Source of the DNA: Oreohelix idahoensis
Taxonomy: Eukaryota > Mollusca > Gastropoda > Stylommatophora > Oreohelicidae
Reading direction: 5' to 3'
Assembly (NCBI GenBank): GCA_024509875.1
Contig: JAMPIV010022934.1
Location: forward strand, 310,001-374,000
DNA length: 64,000 nt
The notes under the pieces are model-generated. The model did not search any database and was not told the DNA's origin. It saw only the letters and a program-made list of their open reading frames with translations. Positions 33,271-45,257 of this stretch are shown here, in pieces (position 1 is the stretch's first letter; each line of letters starts with the position of its first letter). The translations under genes were made by a program, and so were the position numbers.

Positions 33271-34555
33271 GCAGTTGTTTTACATCAGAGTTGTCTCTCC
33301 TATGAGAGCTATCTTTCTGGACTAACGAGTCTTTCCTACCTGGGTTTGTGTGAAGTTGTCCTTCTCTTAGGTGGATTGTCAACCAAGACTACATGCTTTA
33401 TACGAAGTGAAGACATTTGTTGATGACGCCATTATAGTAAAGCATGTGAAGAAAGTACACGTAATCTTTTTGTGAACAGAATTTTCTGACATGACAAGAT
33501 GGCTGACAGTGTCGTTAGCTGAACATTCCAAAATCATGCCCTCATTCAGGTATATACGCAACATGCAGACATTGCATGTAGCACAAAACATGGGGGAAGT
33601 CTCCTCACATGAACCCAATGGCTCGTACCAAGTCAATCACTTACGAAAAACTGCAGTAAAGACTATCAGTATCATTAAAGCTACGTCAAATTCTACAATA
33701 TGCTGTATTCGCAGTCATGCAGAGATGATGTTGTGTGAGCTGTTGAATTCTGTATGCAGCTGACGAGTCCCTTGTTCTTTTGGCCGCAATGATGCAAGCG
33801 CTGTCTTGTGAGAGATCGGACATCATTAACACACGCTGCAGTAAGAGCATATTAGATGCCATCTCCAGAACGAAGGTGTGGCTGTAATGAATTTCTACCA
33901 CTACAGCTGGTATCCTTGCAGAAGGCCGGAGCCAAGGCACCTCGTTTGCTCGTGCAGTGTTGGTTTGTGTAGGATTTTTGTTTTTGTTTGACCTGAGGTT
34001 GCGAACGTCATGTATAATCTTCCTCGATCATTACCTCATTCGCTGTAGGCCGGTTTTTTACTGCACGACTTCGAGGCCCCGGATTTAAAGGAAACAAAAA
34101 TTTTTTTACGTGGCGCGCATCATTCAACCTAGAGATAAGGCCGGTCGGTTGTATTAGGGCGAATGTTCATATATAAAGAGACCTTGTCTGGTATTTACAG
34201 TATTTGAGCATTGATAATTAATAGATGTTCATCATCAGTGGCATGCCTGCATGTGCTGCCGCATTCTTGAAGTTCAGTTTTTGTGTGTTGTAGAAAACTT
34301 CGATTTCTGCATGAGAATTTCTCAACAGTAATAGAATGTTTGTACAAATAAGTGGTTGTGATGTACTCCTCCTTTGGCAGCTTGTACGGCCTTGTTTAAA
34401 AATTGTATTGATGTTTCTTGTTATGACAATACCTTCCTTAAATCATGTAAATAATAGCCACGCTCAGTGTGTAGGTAGTGGTTAAATAAAAACATGGTTT
34501 TTATAAATTAGATGATACAGTTCGGGATTTGTAATACAAAAATATTTTACGTTCA
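33271..34555. other. Spacer with small repeat pieces
   Basis: A SINE-B fragment lies at about 33885-33960. A short shared motif (TTCAACCTAGAG..GGTCGGTTGTATTAGGGCG) occurs at 34126-34163, also found at 54321-54350 and, inverted, near 19402 and 19560. Frames at 33379-33940 are not supported as genes. Confidence 0.5.
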
Positions 34556-34622
34556 ACGTCTGATTGGCTGAGTGGATAGAGCGCTTTCCTCTCGCGGCCC
34601 AGTTATCGGGTGCGGGGATTCT

Positions 34623-35189
34623 TCTTCTTCTTTGTTCAGTCTCAGACGTCTGCTTGAATGTTTTCAAAGAAAGCAGTGGTCAGTTTGAGGCTATTTGAAT
34701 CTCTGTAGCGTTTGTTCTCGAATGGTACTGTTGTCGGCCATATGCGCTTTCTCTGTTCCTCATATGTTGGGCAACTTTGAAGCAGATGTTCAGCAGTCAT
34801 TTTATCAGTTCCACAGTTACATTGATCGGTTGTTCCTATCTTTAACATCTCAATTTTATCAGGTGGTCCCCTAATGATTCTAATTCATACTATTTCTGGA
34901 TGACCCTCGCTTCATACAATACTTTTTACTGCCATAGAACTCTGCGTGGAGGATTTCTGTCTTCTCATCTCTCTGCTCTCTATTTCTCTCCATGTTTCTG
35001 TCTCACTCTCCTTAACTTACCGGGGTTATACGGTTCATACATTGAGGAGTGGGCGCACGGAAAATGCTTTCTAAAAAAAAAAAAAAAAAAAACCTTAGAT
35101 GGTATCTCAATCTGTTGTGGCCAGTGCGGAGTCTGAAGATTACTGAAGATTACCACTTGTTCTCTTCTGTTGAACTGGTAGTATGCATC
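34623..35189 (-). pseudogene. LINE-A 3' fragment inside a SINE
   Basis: 5'-truncated minus-strand LINE-A. (GAA)n tail at 34620-34632, ORF2 end (CNCGTDKMTAEHLLQSC, FFENIQADV) at 34648-34840, then the residues just upstream (FRLRTGHNRLRYHL-like) at 35096-35189. The two parts are separated by a poly(A)-containing insert. Confidence 0.8.
34855..35095 (+). mobile_element. Poly(A)-tailed insert of unknown origin
   Basis: About 240 bp ending in A20 (35073-35092), placed within the LINE-A fragment. ATCTCAAT occurs at 34847-34854 and 35104-35111, but the right copy also exists in intact LINE-A, so it is weak evidence for a target duplication. It could be a retrocopy of an unknown transcript. No recognised protein. 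Confidence 0.4.
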
Positions 35190-35429
35190 ATGAAACCTGG
35201 TAGCGTCACGCTTCAGTCTACCCGGCTGTAAACGGGTATCTGACTACTCGTGAATTATGGAAGGCAAAGGCGGCGAGGAAGGGAGCTAGTCACACTGCCT
35301 CATAAAAAAACTGGACCTAGTATGGTGAAGTCTGTAACACTTCGCTCCCTTACGACAGAATCTGCCTTGCAACTACTTTTACCTATTATTAGGTTGCTCC
35401 ATGTAGTTCATGGAGGTCTTTGAGGAGAC

Positions 35430-35640
35430 AACAGATTTAATAGGCTATTGCTGCCTCAGGCGCTGCGACTCATATCAGGCTTTGCGTGTGGCAGGCAATC
35501 TCGTTACGCAAAACACATTGCAACAGAAATCACTTCTGCGAGAGCACATCAATACTTTGGTGCAGGCTTGCTGCAACGGAACTATCTGCGTTGGTGGCTG
35601 TGTGTTCTGTGAGGGGCGGACAGAGAAACGCTGATGATTA
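35430..35640 (-). mobile_element. SINE-B diverged copy
   Basis: The reverse complement shows AACAGATAGTTCCGTTGCAG, then GCAGAAGTGATTTCTGTTGC, GTTTTGCGTAACGAG and a pyrimidine-rich end, in SINE-B order but strongly diverged. Confidence 0.45.
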
Positions 35641-35698
35641 TTATGTTTCTGATGTTCCTTAACGTGTGGTAGTCATTGTTTCTGCTAGTGATAGGAAA

Positions 35699-35701
<3 letters not shown>

Positions 35702-35779
<78 letters not shown>

Positions 35780-35794
35780 TCTCTCTCTCTCTCA

Positions 35795-35864
<70 letters not shown>
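35702..35864. repeat. (CT)n-(AT)n compound microsatellite
   Basis: About 95 bp of (TC)n (35702-35796, two CA interruptions), then about 66 bp of (AT)n. Long frames over it are artefacts. Confidence 0.98.
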
Positions 35865-35866
<2 letters not shown>

Positions 35867-35939
35867 TTACAACAGGAGGCAGTCTGATCATCAGATGTGG
35901 TTCCCCGACACATAAGTGGTTCGGTCCCATTTAGGTTAA

Positions 35940-36395
35940 CGCATAATTTCTACTAGGATCATGTTACTCTTCAGTGGTGGATATTCAGTAGACATTATTT
36001 CTGTTTGGATCATGTAACTGTTAAATGGTGGCTAGTCAGTATACATTATTTCTTCAAGGATTTGGTAACCGAAATGGTGCATAGTCAATAGATGTTATTT
36101 CTACTAAGATTTGGTAACTGAAATGTTGGATAGTCAGTAGATATTATGTCTACTAGGATTTGGTAATCGAAATAGGGGATAGTCAATAGATATTATTTCT
36201 ACTAAGATTTGGTAACCGAAATGTTGGATAGTCAATAGATATTATTTCTGCAAGAATTTGAAATGATGGACAGTCAGCAGACATTATTTCTGCCAGGGTT
36301 TAAGATGGTGGATAGTCAGTAGGCATTATTTGTGCTACGATTTGAAATGGTGGATAGTCAGCAGGCATTATTTCTGCTAGGATCTTAAAACTGTG
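35940..36395. repeat. ~50-bp diverged tandem repeat, about 9 units
   Basis: Units follow GGATAGTCAGTAGACATTAT then TTCTACTAGGATTTGGTAACTGAAAT. Unit length varies between about 45 and 60 bp. Confidence 0.85.
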
Positions 36396-36956
36396 AAATG
36401 ATGTGTCCCCATTTTTATTTTATTATGTGGAATTTTTTCATGCTGCTCGGAACTCAAGATTGTACAATAGAAGAGCACCCAATTTACTGTATGGAAAGAA
36501 CTACTCCTGTCGCTTTTGAATATCGAGTCTGCACATTTTCAGCGTGGTAAACACAACTGAGATTTCACGAGCTAGATCCCGGATGTGAGCCGTCGTCTGT
36601 GGTAATGATGTAAAGAGAAATGTCACAGCGATGAGCCACTCAACGTGCGGCCAGTGTCACAGGCGTGAGAAAAGTCAGTCCAGCATTCGACGGCTGTCGG
36701 ATATTCTTCCGCACCCATTTCAAGGCGCTATTAATAGCCTGACTCTACCCATGCCAGCCAACATTATTGCTAAGGTGGAGTTATGCGTGTTTGTTTGTTG
36801 TCTAAATAATTGTTTTAATTTATTTATTTACGAGGTTTAGAAATAAGTCCCGCGGCGTATCCCGCGGCTCTGTGAGGATACAGAGACAGAATTCCCCGGG
36901 GCTCTGTAAGGATACAGAGACAGAATAGAACGACTTCTGACTTAAGCGTGGTGTAA
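36396..36956. other. Spacer with a small duplication
   Basis: A ~40-bp unit (GGCTCTGTGAGGATACAGAG..) is duplicated at 36867-36926. No gene recognised. Confidence 0.5.
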
Positions 36957-37110
36957 GAAGCGACTAAAACGAGGGACGGACGGTCTCACCATGTTAAACG
37001 AATTGCTGCAGAAGCCAACGCTGCAAGGGCACATTATTGCTTTGATGTAGACTTCCTGCATGAGGACCAGCTGCAGTAGTGGCTCCATACTCCGTAGGGA
37101 GCGAAAATGA
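36957..37110 (-). mobile_element. SINE-B copy
   Basis: The reverse complement shows GAGCCACTACTGCAGCTGGT, CCTCATGCAGGAAGTC, CCTTGCAGCGTTGGCTTC and GCAGCAATTCGTTTAACATG in family order. Confidence 0.65.
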
Positions 37111-37149
37111 AAATGCTAAAATAGACAAAAAATATTTATGTGTTGTAGA

Positions 37150-40100
37150 GTCATTAAGTACACCGCCTATGTCCTGTAGTAGCTCCTGATCCCGCCCCTC
37201 TGCAACCGTTGAGACTTCCTCCCATAAGTGCTAAAAAGATACATCCAAGAAGATATTACCCTCATACCTACATATGTCATGCAACCATTTCTACTATCAC
37301 TCCTCACTCCTCCATGATCATGTCCCTCCCTATCACTCACCATGTCCCCCTCATGTACCCTACAAGTATGTTGTGACGCCAGACTCCGCCCCGCCACACC
37401 CAATCACCATCAGTAACTCTATGCCAACCAAATCCATCAACACCAAGGAACACCATTCCACCACCAACTTTTTTCAACCTACGACATACTCTGGGATCAC
37501 TTTATCTCCTCGCCCCTATATCAAAACAGCATGTATGGACAAGATACGCCATTACACCAATCCACACATCCCACCCCAAGCGATCTTTTTCACCCATCTT
37601 TCCCTTTTCTTTTTCCTCACTCTGGGAGGTGGTACTTTCACACGCGTACGATACTAGTGGAGTCTCACTCAGCGTCTGGTTCAGACCGAATTTACATGTC
37701 TCAGTGACTCGCGCACTCACTGATCCTAATCCAACACTATCTTTCTCTATCAACTTACGAAGTTTAACGCCTCAAGCAGAAACAAATGAAGGAGTATTAG
37801 ATCACATCGATACAAGGTCGGGTTGCATGTCCATATATCGCTAGATTGCTGGCAATATTTATCAGCTAGATGTGCGTGCCCCCTTTGGCATCAACAATGA
37901 AAATTGCAGACCAATACACAAAGTTCCCTGTCCATAGCGTTTTCTTCGCACTTATTCTAAGAAATGTCGTGCAAACAACACAAACTACGAGCTACAGCCT
38001 AGCCCCCTTAAAGATATGCTAGAAAGGTAGAACATCTTTTTATCAAGTTCACGACAGCTGCAAGAAGATATCGCGAACTCATAAGGAAAATAGAAAACTC
38101 AATAGTAAGTCTCGCTATCCCGTGTTTAATTCTGTCTCCAGGGCTTAAGATCGGGATCGCCGTAGAGCATTTTAATACGTTTCAGTCTATCTCACTAAAG
38201 TATATATGTTGACAACTGTTTAATGTGTCTGCAAAACAAAAGGATTTCTAGTCTCGTTAGTCTGCTCCCCTGTAGATTAAACTCAAGAAGCGTAGGCTCG
38301 AACTCATTTGCGCAGCTGATCTGTAAGTAACGCACGTGTGGTGGTATATTTACTCATCGTCTAGGGAGTGTTAACTCCTACATAGTGGATCCAGCTTGAC
38401 ACATTCTTTTTCGTATCAGGACCCCCCTTATGGACCCCGTTACTCAACAAGTGGCCCCATGACAACCTACCCTGTATCTCCATCTAGAAGCTCCGAGCCG
38501 ACCAACAAACAAATGTCAGACTTGGTCCACCCCCTAGTGGATCACCTCCGGAACGAGTTCCTAAAAACAGGGAAAATATTGGTAGTCAGATGTATTATCA
38601 AATTAGCTATATGGAACCGCGGATTTCGTCAGCATGGTAGCAATGGGATTAGACCATACGCTTATCATTCTAGGTGTTTTTTTATGCTTTCTCTCTAGGT
38701 GCTCCTTCGTGTGCGCGTATTTCATGCTCACTAGTTGATTCTGATTTGCTACATCCCTCATAAATATAACTAATATAATCAATGCCTAATACCCCGATAT
38801 GTAGACGACCATTTCATAGGTGCCAAATACTAACGACTTCATTCCTTTCCTTTCTCTCTTTTTCTACTGCGGATGAGCCCTGGAGTCTCACCTATCTAAA
38901 TAATATCTCAGTAGCGGATCTCAGGACGCAAAGTAGGACCTAAAATAGGACACATGTCTACTCATTCATATCTGCTAGAAAATGTGGCTGTGCTCTTACT
39001 CTCTTTACATTTATCAACTACCCCCGAATAAGGGACCATGTGCTCCGACAAAAAAACTGAGATACACCAATCGGCTAGTTTTTCGCGGTGCTTTCTACGA
39101 CATGCGCTATCGATGAGATATAGACACGAGATAATCATTTTAATGTCGTCCCACAAATCATCAACTGTATGATATCCAGCCTGATCAGAACTCAATCTAT
39201 TTTGACACTTCTAGATCTCGCTGACACATCCATCAATCTACAGTTTTTTTTTTTTGAATTATTTTTTTGTGTGGTCCCCACCACCTGGTGTTGTTAATGT
39301 GTTGTTTTTGGGTAGCCCATAATAATGTCACATGCTCTACACATTCCTCTCAATGCATTTGTCTGTTTGGTGGTCACACATATGACCGGTCTGGGGGGTC
39401 GATTACTATGCGCAGTCATTAGGTTCATCCATCTTATTTTATATGTCGAAGAGTTTGTTGTATGTGCGCTTATAGATGCCAGTAGTGTAGTACATAATGA
39501 TCTAAGTCTTGTCACCCAAAGCTTTTTTATTTTTGCGCTGTCCCTTTTTACATTACCCACCAATTTCATTTCGCACCCATTTTTCTGGTTTTTACAATAT
39601 TATGTTGCTGTTTTTTTTGTTATTTTTGTTCTACGGCTTTTTATATTAGATTATGTGGAGTGATCAATGGTTATATTTGACCCACGTCAAAGCCACTATC
39701 CGCTACACATATCTATGCATGGGGACTACATTTGTCAGAAAACCCTCTCTGCTGACATGGGAACTGCTTAAAGAAAAGAAAGTAGACTATTAATAATCCT
39801 TGAAAGAAGTGGGTGTAAGAATCCCTCCATATAACATTTATCAGAAAACATCTGGTATACGACAAAGGAAAATTAAACACACTCATAAAAACCATAAAAA
39901 ATACCTCACTACTGTGATGCAGTACCAATACATGGTACCATTTTTTAGTCAAAAAAAGAAAAAGTAGCATATGGGATACACCGAATAATAACATAAGCAA
40001 TCGCCCATTCATAGTATAACAAGAACAATTGCGCTCGCAAGCCCCATGATCTGTACAGCATACTTATATCCCTTTCAAACAGGTCTAGGAGTCGCTGTGT

Positions 40101-42230
40101 TATGTGTTACTCCTATAATCGCTATTCCCACTTCTGAAACAAAGCCCCTCCCCCCTATAAAAAACTAGTAAATCAGGTATCCCTTTGGACCCATATTGGG
40201 GGGTTTACTCCTTTATGTCTTCCTTTTGTGTAGGTTTTAATGCTCCCCAGATTGTGTTCCCTCTCGCCCATTTAATAATAGAGTCTTTTTATCGCAAAAT
40301 CCCTCACCTCAATGTATAGAGCCCAAATACCGGTAACGCTACGCTCACATATAATATTTGGCATTTTGTCAGCCATCGCTTCCGCTTCAACTATATCATA
40401 GATATGTCAATTTCTACTAATCATCCCCCCCCCCCCCATATAAAAAACCCTGCACTAGTCTCCATCTATTTTCCCTAAACTTTCACCGATATTCTACCAC
40501 CTGTCGCATATTAGTGTGTGTGTACTAGTCTCGCGAAAGATAATCACAATGATACATACGACAGACATAAATGAGTCACGTAAGAGTGATATCTAGACGT
40601 AACAAGTGAGGATCCCCCCAATTCTCGTATCTAACTCTGAATACCCAATAATACCACAACCCTTTAGAGCTGTAGAGTTGATGTGTCAGAAAACAAACAG
40701 TCTCCTAGAAATTGAGAGATCGACACCAAACGATATGACGACAAAGAACGCTCAGAAATAGTACGTGAAGAAATGGCCCGACGACCTAAGAGCGACGTCA
40801 ACATACGAACCCCTAGGGCATGACTTATGTGCGCGTGAAAGGACCTGACTCAATTCACCCTCAGTAAAGACTGAAACAAAAAACTGCCCAATTCATGCTT
40901 TAGAGAATCTAAAACTTATACTACCCCCTTTAAGAGATAGTATCTATTATAATAAAAAATAAAATTAATAATATTAGATTACAAACTATGAATCCGCAAG
41001 TATAAAAAATAGCTAAATACGTAAACTACAAAACCATCTAAACATGCAACTCGTCTCTCATATTAACTATCCCTAAAATGATTACATCAAACACAAAAAC
41101 GCTGAGATCTATTAGTGAGCGTGTTTTTTCTTTGAGCGTATACTAATAATTTTTATATCCTAGTGCCTCTAAATTTATAGATTTCCACTCAGCCATGATG
41201 TAACACTCGCTCCTTATCGTGATCACAGCTCCTTATTATTATAATAATAAATCCGCATTTTAATGAGTTTCAAGACTTCTTGAACACGATCTAATTTAAG
41301 GTACCCCCAGCGTAAACAATATGCAGTAACCCATTTTATTTTTTTGACTAAATAAGCAACATTCCTGGCCATTGGTTCCCCACACTTTCACTCCAACATC
41401 CCCCCCACCAACACAGTCAAGCTAAATTGATAATGAGCCTACAAAGTACTTATGTGGACAAAAATAAAAACAAAAAAAACAAAAAAAGTCCTGTTGACCC
41501 CTTGACCCTGCATGCGTGCTGTGACCCTGCCTGCTGGGTACCTGGAGTGTGGCACCGTCTGCTGTGACACCCCACCACACTCGCCACTGAGCATGTTACG
41601 TGCCCCAACCATTCAGCTGATTTTTTTTATCTGTCCTGTATCGTTTGGTGCTCTTCACACACACTCACGTAAGGGGAGGGTCCAAAACCTTTGGTTTCCG
41701 AACTTCTGGACAACCGCCCCCGCCCCCCGCCCCCGCAACCTCCCACAGAATTGTCTAGACCCAGATCAGGACTTAGTGGTTACAAATAAGTGACACTATC
41801 TAACCACAAGTACAGGGAGTAACACAAAACGATTTCATCAACTGCGCAAAAGATCATAGGATCCAACTTACAAACGTGCACCTGGACAGACACCTTAACC
41901 AAAGCTAAAACTGAAAAACTTATAAGCTCATGGCCCAATGGCCGCCTCTCGCTATACCCTACCCCGACAATAGTAAGCAGCCCTGTCGCATGAGCAACGA
42001 GTCTGTGCGTCCGATTTATCACAATCCCCCACACCAAGAAAGCTGAAATACTGTACATATTCCACACAACGTTACCATTTGCATTCCAAAAAAACAATTT
42101 TCAAATGGAAACTACGTAACACATGAAGGTAATATCCCCACCAACACACAAACTCGAATCTTGCGTGATACCCCGCATAGACCAAACACGACACTGCAAA
42201 GCTAAGCAACCCCCGTGGTTCCCCCCCCCT
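37150..42230. other. Compositionally anomalous block, likely poor sequence
   Basis: Five kilobases with none of the repeat families that occur every 0.5-1 kb elsewhere. There is a plus-strand bias of C over G in long parts (for example 37150-37640 and 40400-42200), many short homopolymers (C13 near 40427), and no convincing coding or splice structure. It runs without a break into the poly(C) tract. I think low-accuracy long-read sequence is more likely than genuine unique DNA, but this cannot be proved by reading. Confidence 0.5.
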
Positions 42231-42329
42231 TCGTCGAGGGGTCCCCCCCCTCCAAACAAGGGAACCAACAGCAGACAGGTGGCAGCCTAATCCACCCCCT
42301 GTCCCACCCACCCCCCAAGAAAATTGGGT

Positions 42330-42402
42330 ACCATCCCCCCCCCCCCCTCCTACCCCCCATACCCGCCCCCCCCCCCCCCCCACAACCCCCCCCCCCCCCA
42401 CC

Positions 42403-42478
<76 letters not shown>

Positions 42479-42794
42479 ACCCCCCCCCACCCCCCCCCCC
42501 CCTCCCCCCCCCCCCCACCCCCCCCCCCCCCCCCCCCCCCACCCCCCCCCCCCCCCCTACCTCCCCCCCCCCCCCCCCCCCCCCCCACCCCCCCCTCCCC
42601 ACCCCCCCCCCCCCCCTCCCCCCGCCTTCCCCCCCCCCCCCCCCCCCCCCCCACCCCCCTGCCCAGCCCCCCCCCCCCCCCTGCCCCCCCCCCCCCCCCC
42701 CCCCCCCCTCCCCCCACCCCCCACTCCCCCCCCCCCCCCCCCCCCCCCCCCGCCCCCCCCCCCCCCGCCTCCCCCCCTCCGCGCCCCCCCCCCG

Positions 42795-42831
<37 letters not shown>
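42330..42831. repeat. ~500-bp near-homopolymeric C tract
   Basis: Almost pure C with scattered single A, T and a few G. It ends abruptly at CTTGTTAGGTGTC (42832). Proline- or glycine-rich frames across it are artefacts. If real it would be an exceptional poly(dC)/poly(dG) tract. Confidence 0.9.
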
Positions 42832-43706
42832 TTGTTAGGTGTCTAACTAGGTGCACTTGAAGTAGGATCCTAGAACTTAAGGCGCAGAGTGATGACTCTG
42901 ATGTTACTCCCTTATAATCTTAGAATTCACTTCTTGTATTGGCTTGTCCTGTATTGGGGTCCAAATAATCCGTGTTCCTTGCTGTCTGATTTCTCTTTGG
43001 CGAAATTTGAAGTTGGTGAAGTAGTCTTACAAAGTGGTATGTTTTAAGCGAAATTTTCGTCCACACATCCATGTTGCTTTGTTGAGGAGAGATCCAATCA
43101 GGAGTAGTCTATCTTATCATCTCAAATGCTAAACCAGTTGCAAATAAGTGTCTGATTGTGGTAGGGGGCCGGGAGTAGGGGCCCTCCATTACCCTCATGT
43201 AGAACATTTCTACATGACAACATAAGATATTGCACTTTACATGGTATTTTCAAACTTCATGACCATTTAAGGTTTTGCCACTTCCATTGTTGCCTGTCAT
43301 GTTTACCACCTCACTACTTCATAGATCTATCTCTGATAATCTCCACCAAGATATTACATTTTCGTATTTGATTATTACGACAAAGTCAACCTGCCAGAAG
43401 TGTTACATCTCTTTCTGTGTCTTAATCTGTAACAAGATTGATATCTTCCGACATCCCAGTGAAATCAGCCGTGTATTTGGGCACATCATGTTTGCGAACT
43501 GATACGTATCTCCAAACACAATCTATTGTCGTTGAAGAAATGGTCGACTGCCGGAGGGGAGTGAAGACCAAAAAAAAGAGAACGAACGTATTTTGTCAAT
43601 TGCTATTAGCTCATTTTCATAACGTGTATCCTGTCCAGTGCTAGTTTCTTCTCCTCACCTCACATCTTGCTCCACTGGTGTCTTTATCTAGTTTTTTCAA
43701 TTATTT
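42832..43706. other. Spacer, nothing recognised
   Basis: Ordinary-looking DNA resumes after the C tract. No gene recognised. Confidence 0.5.
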
Positions 43707-43812
43707 CAGTGTTTGTTAACGTTTTAAAGGTCCCACACCCCTTTAAAACACCTTATAAAGCCTCGCACCCCTAGAGGGTGGGTCTGCGTGCACCCCTGGT
43801 TAAGAAACACTG
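43707..43812. mobile_element. 106-bp hAT-type MITE
   Basis: Termini CAGTGTTTGTTAACG and (reverse complement of the right end) CAGTGTTTCTTAACC match the hAT/Charlie-type inverted repeat. Flanking 8-mers AATTATTT (43699-43706) and CATTACTT (43813-43820) agree at 6 of 8 positions, as for an aged 8-bp hAT duplication. Noncoding. Confidence 0.7.
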
Positions 43813-43991
43813 CATTACTTCCATATTAGTGATCTTGTCATACCATTTCTAGTTGTCATTTGTACTATTCTGCAATTCCTTTTTATGCATTTCTCTTTTT
43901 TGTGTTCTGAGTCATTTCTAAATATAGAAGTACTCGAGATATTACCATGTAAGTGCTATACGGCGCTGACCAGATGATAAATGCTTTATTT

Positions 43992-44483
43992 CAGGGGTCG
44001 ACAACGGTCGATCTTGACCTACTGATAGATCCCATGGAATCATTTAGTAGATCTTTAGGTGGGGCGGGGGGGGGGGGGAAATGGGTTAAGCTAGGGTAAA
44101 TTTCGGAGTAGTCTTCTCCCACAGGCACTTAAAAGCGCGACGTCCTTAGTGTTAAAGATTCTTTCACCACATTCCTAGGGAAGACCTGTAAATTAGCTGA
44201 CTAGAACTCGCTTTATTGATGAACTGCGTGAGATAGGAGCGCAATGATGACGTAAAAGTGAAGATTTGGTAATATATTTTAGTTTTAATTTTCCACTGCT
44301 CTGTTAACGGAATTGTAGGAAGCGAATCGTTCTGTAGATATGAAAGTTAAATATAGCCTGCACTTATTTCAAATTCCAAGTACCCTGAAGCCTGAAAATA
44401 GACATAATTTCACCAAAGTAAATCTTTAGAGAGCTCAGAGTTTCTAAATTAGATCTCCACAGCTTCGGTGTTGTCTACCGCTG
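43992..44483. mobile_element. 492-bp non-autonomous hAT element
   Basis: Left end CAGGGGTCGACAACGG; right end reverse-complements to CAGCGGTAGACAACACC. Flanking 8-mers CTTTATTT (43984-43991) and CTTTTTTT (44484-44491) match at 7 of 8. CAGGGGTCGGCAAC-like ends are typical of hAT elements. No transposase remains. A G-run (about 44067-44080) lies inside. Confidence 0.7.
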
Positions 44484-44769
44484 CTTTTTTTTGATCGAAC
44501 GATCACAGTTTTTTTAAGTACAGTATAGAGTCGCCACTATTGACCCACTCAGTTTAAATCAGTGTTGCCCGGGATAGCATTATTTTATCTTACCTTTGAT
44601 GGCATTATTAGTGAAACTTTGTCTGCATGGTTGTGGTCGGGATTTATTTAGTACGGAGAAAGAAAAGACCTTGCATTGCGTACTATACTGTTGAACCTAT
44701 TGAAATGTAACATTCATTAATCAAAAGGAGTACTTTAAAAATAGGACATATCTGGGGGCTGGTCATCAT

Positions 44770-45257
44770 GACTCTTGAGCTCCCCATGGAGCAAAGGCCT
44801 TCTACAAACTTATGCCAAGTCTTCCTGTTCCGTGCCATCAGCTCACGGTCTTTCTGTATTTTCTTAATCCCCTACTTGACTGTCTCAGGTTCTATTCTCC
44901 ACATGTTCCTTTGTCTTCCTCTGCCCCTCTTACCCTGAGGATTCCGGAACGCGGACAGTCTGATAATGTTATCATCAAGTTTCCTCAATATGTGAAATAT
45001 CCATCTCCAGCATCTTCTCATCTCTTGTTCCGCTGGCACTTGTCTGGTTATTGTCATCTCTTGTCCCGCTGGCACTTGTCTGGTTATTGTCATCTCTTGT
45101 TCCGCTGGCACTTGTCTGGTTATTGTCATCTCTTGTTCCGCTGGCACTTGTCTGGTTATTGTCATCTCTTGTTCCGCTGGCACTTGTCTGGTTATTGTCA
45201 TCTCTTGTTCCGCTGGCACTTGTCTGGTTATTGTCAGTTTCTGAAAGTTATAGGAAA
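44770..45257 (-). pseudogene. LINE-G C-terminus with internal amplification
   Basis: On the minus strand a frame reads repeated VPAEQEMTITRQ units, then RRCWRWIFHILRKLDDNI, FRNPQGKRGRGRQRNMW and a short decayed end. This matches the LINE-G order seen at 52396-52825. It is truncated on the left and interrupted on the right by the second LTR at 45258. Confidence 0.7.
45018..45236. repeat. 36-bp tandem repeat inside LINE-G (6 units)
   Basis: Six almost identical 36-bp units (TCTCTTGTTCCGCTGGCACT..) that preserve the LINE reading frame, 12 residues each on the minus strand. Only one base differs (a CCC variant in unit 2). Confidence 0.95.

Larger units (their letters stand above)
34556..35384 (+). 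mobile_element. SINE-A copy 7, split by LINE-A
   Basis: The head at 34556-34622 has TGATTGGCTGAGTGG (A-box region), GATAGAGCGC and the start of the B box. The body resumes at about 35190 (GAAACCTGGTAGCGTCACGC) and continues to the TTTTACC end at about 35384. The LINE entered within the B box (GGATTC / GAAACC). Confidence 0.85.

Noticed and set aside
35666..35915. Ser/Leu and Tyr/Ile repeat frames
   Set aside because: Translation of the (CT)n-(AT)n microsatellite.
42215..42860. Long proline-rich (plus) and glycine-rich (minus) reading frames
   Set aside because: Produced entirely by the near-homopolymeric C tract; no start context, domain or neighbouring exon.
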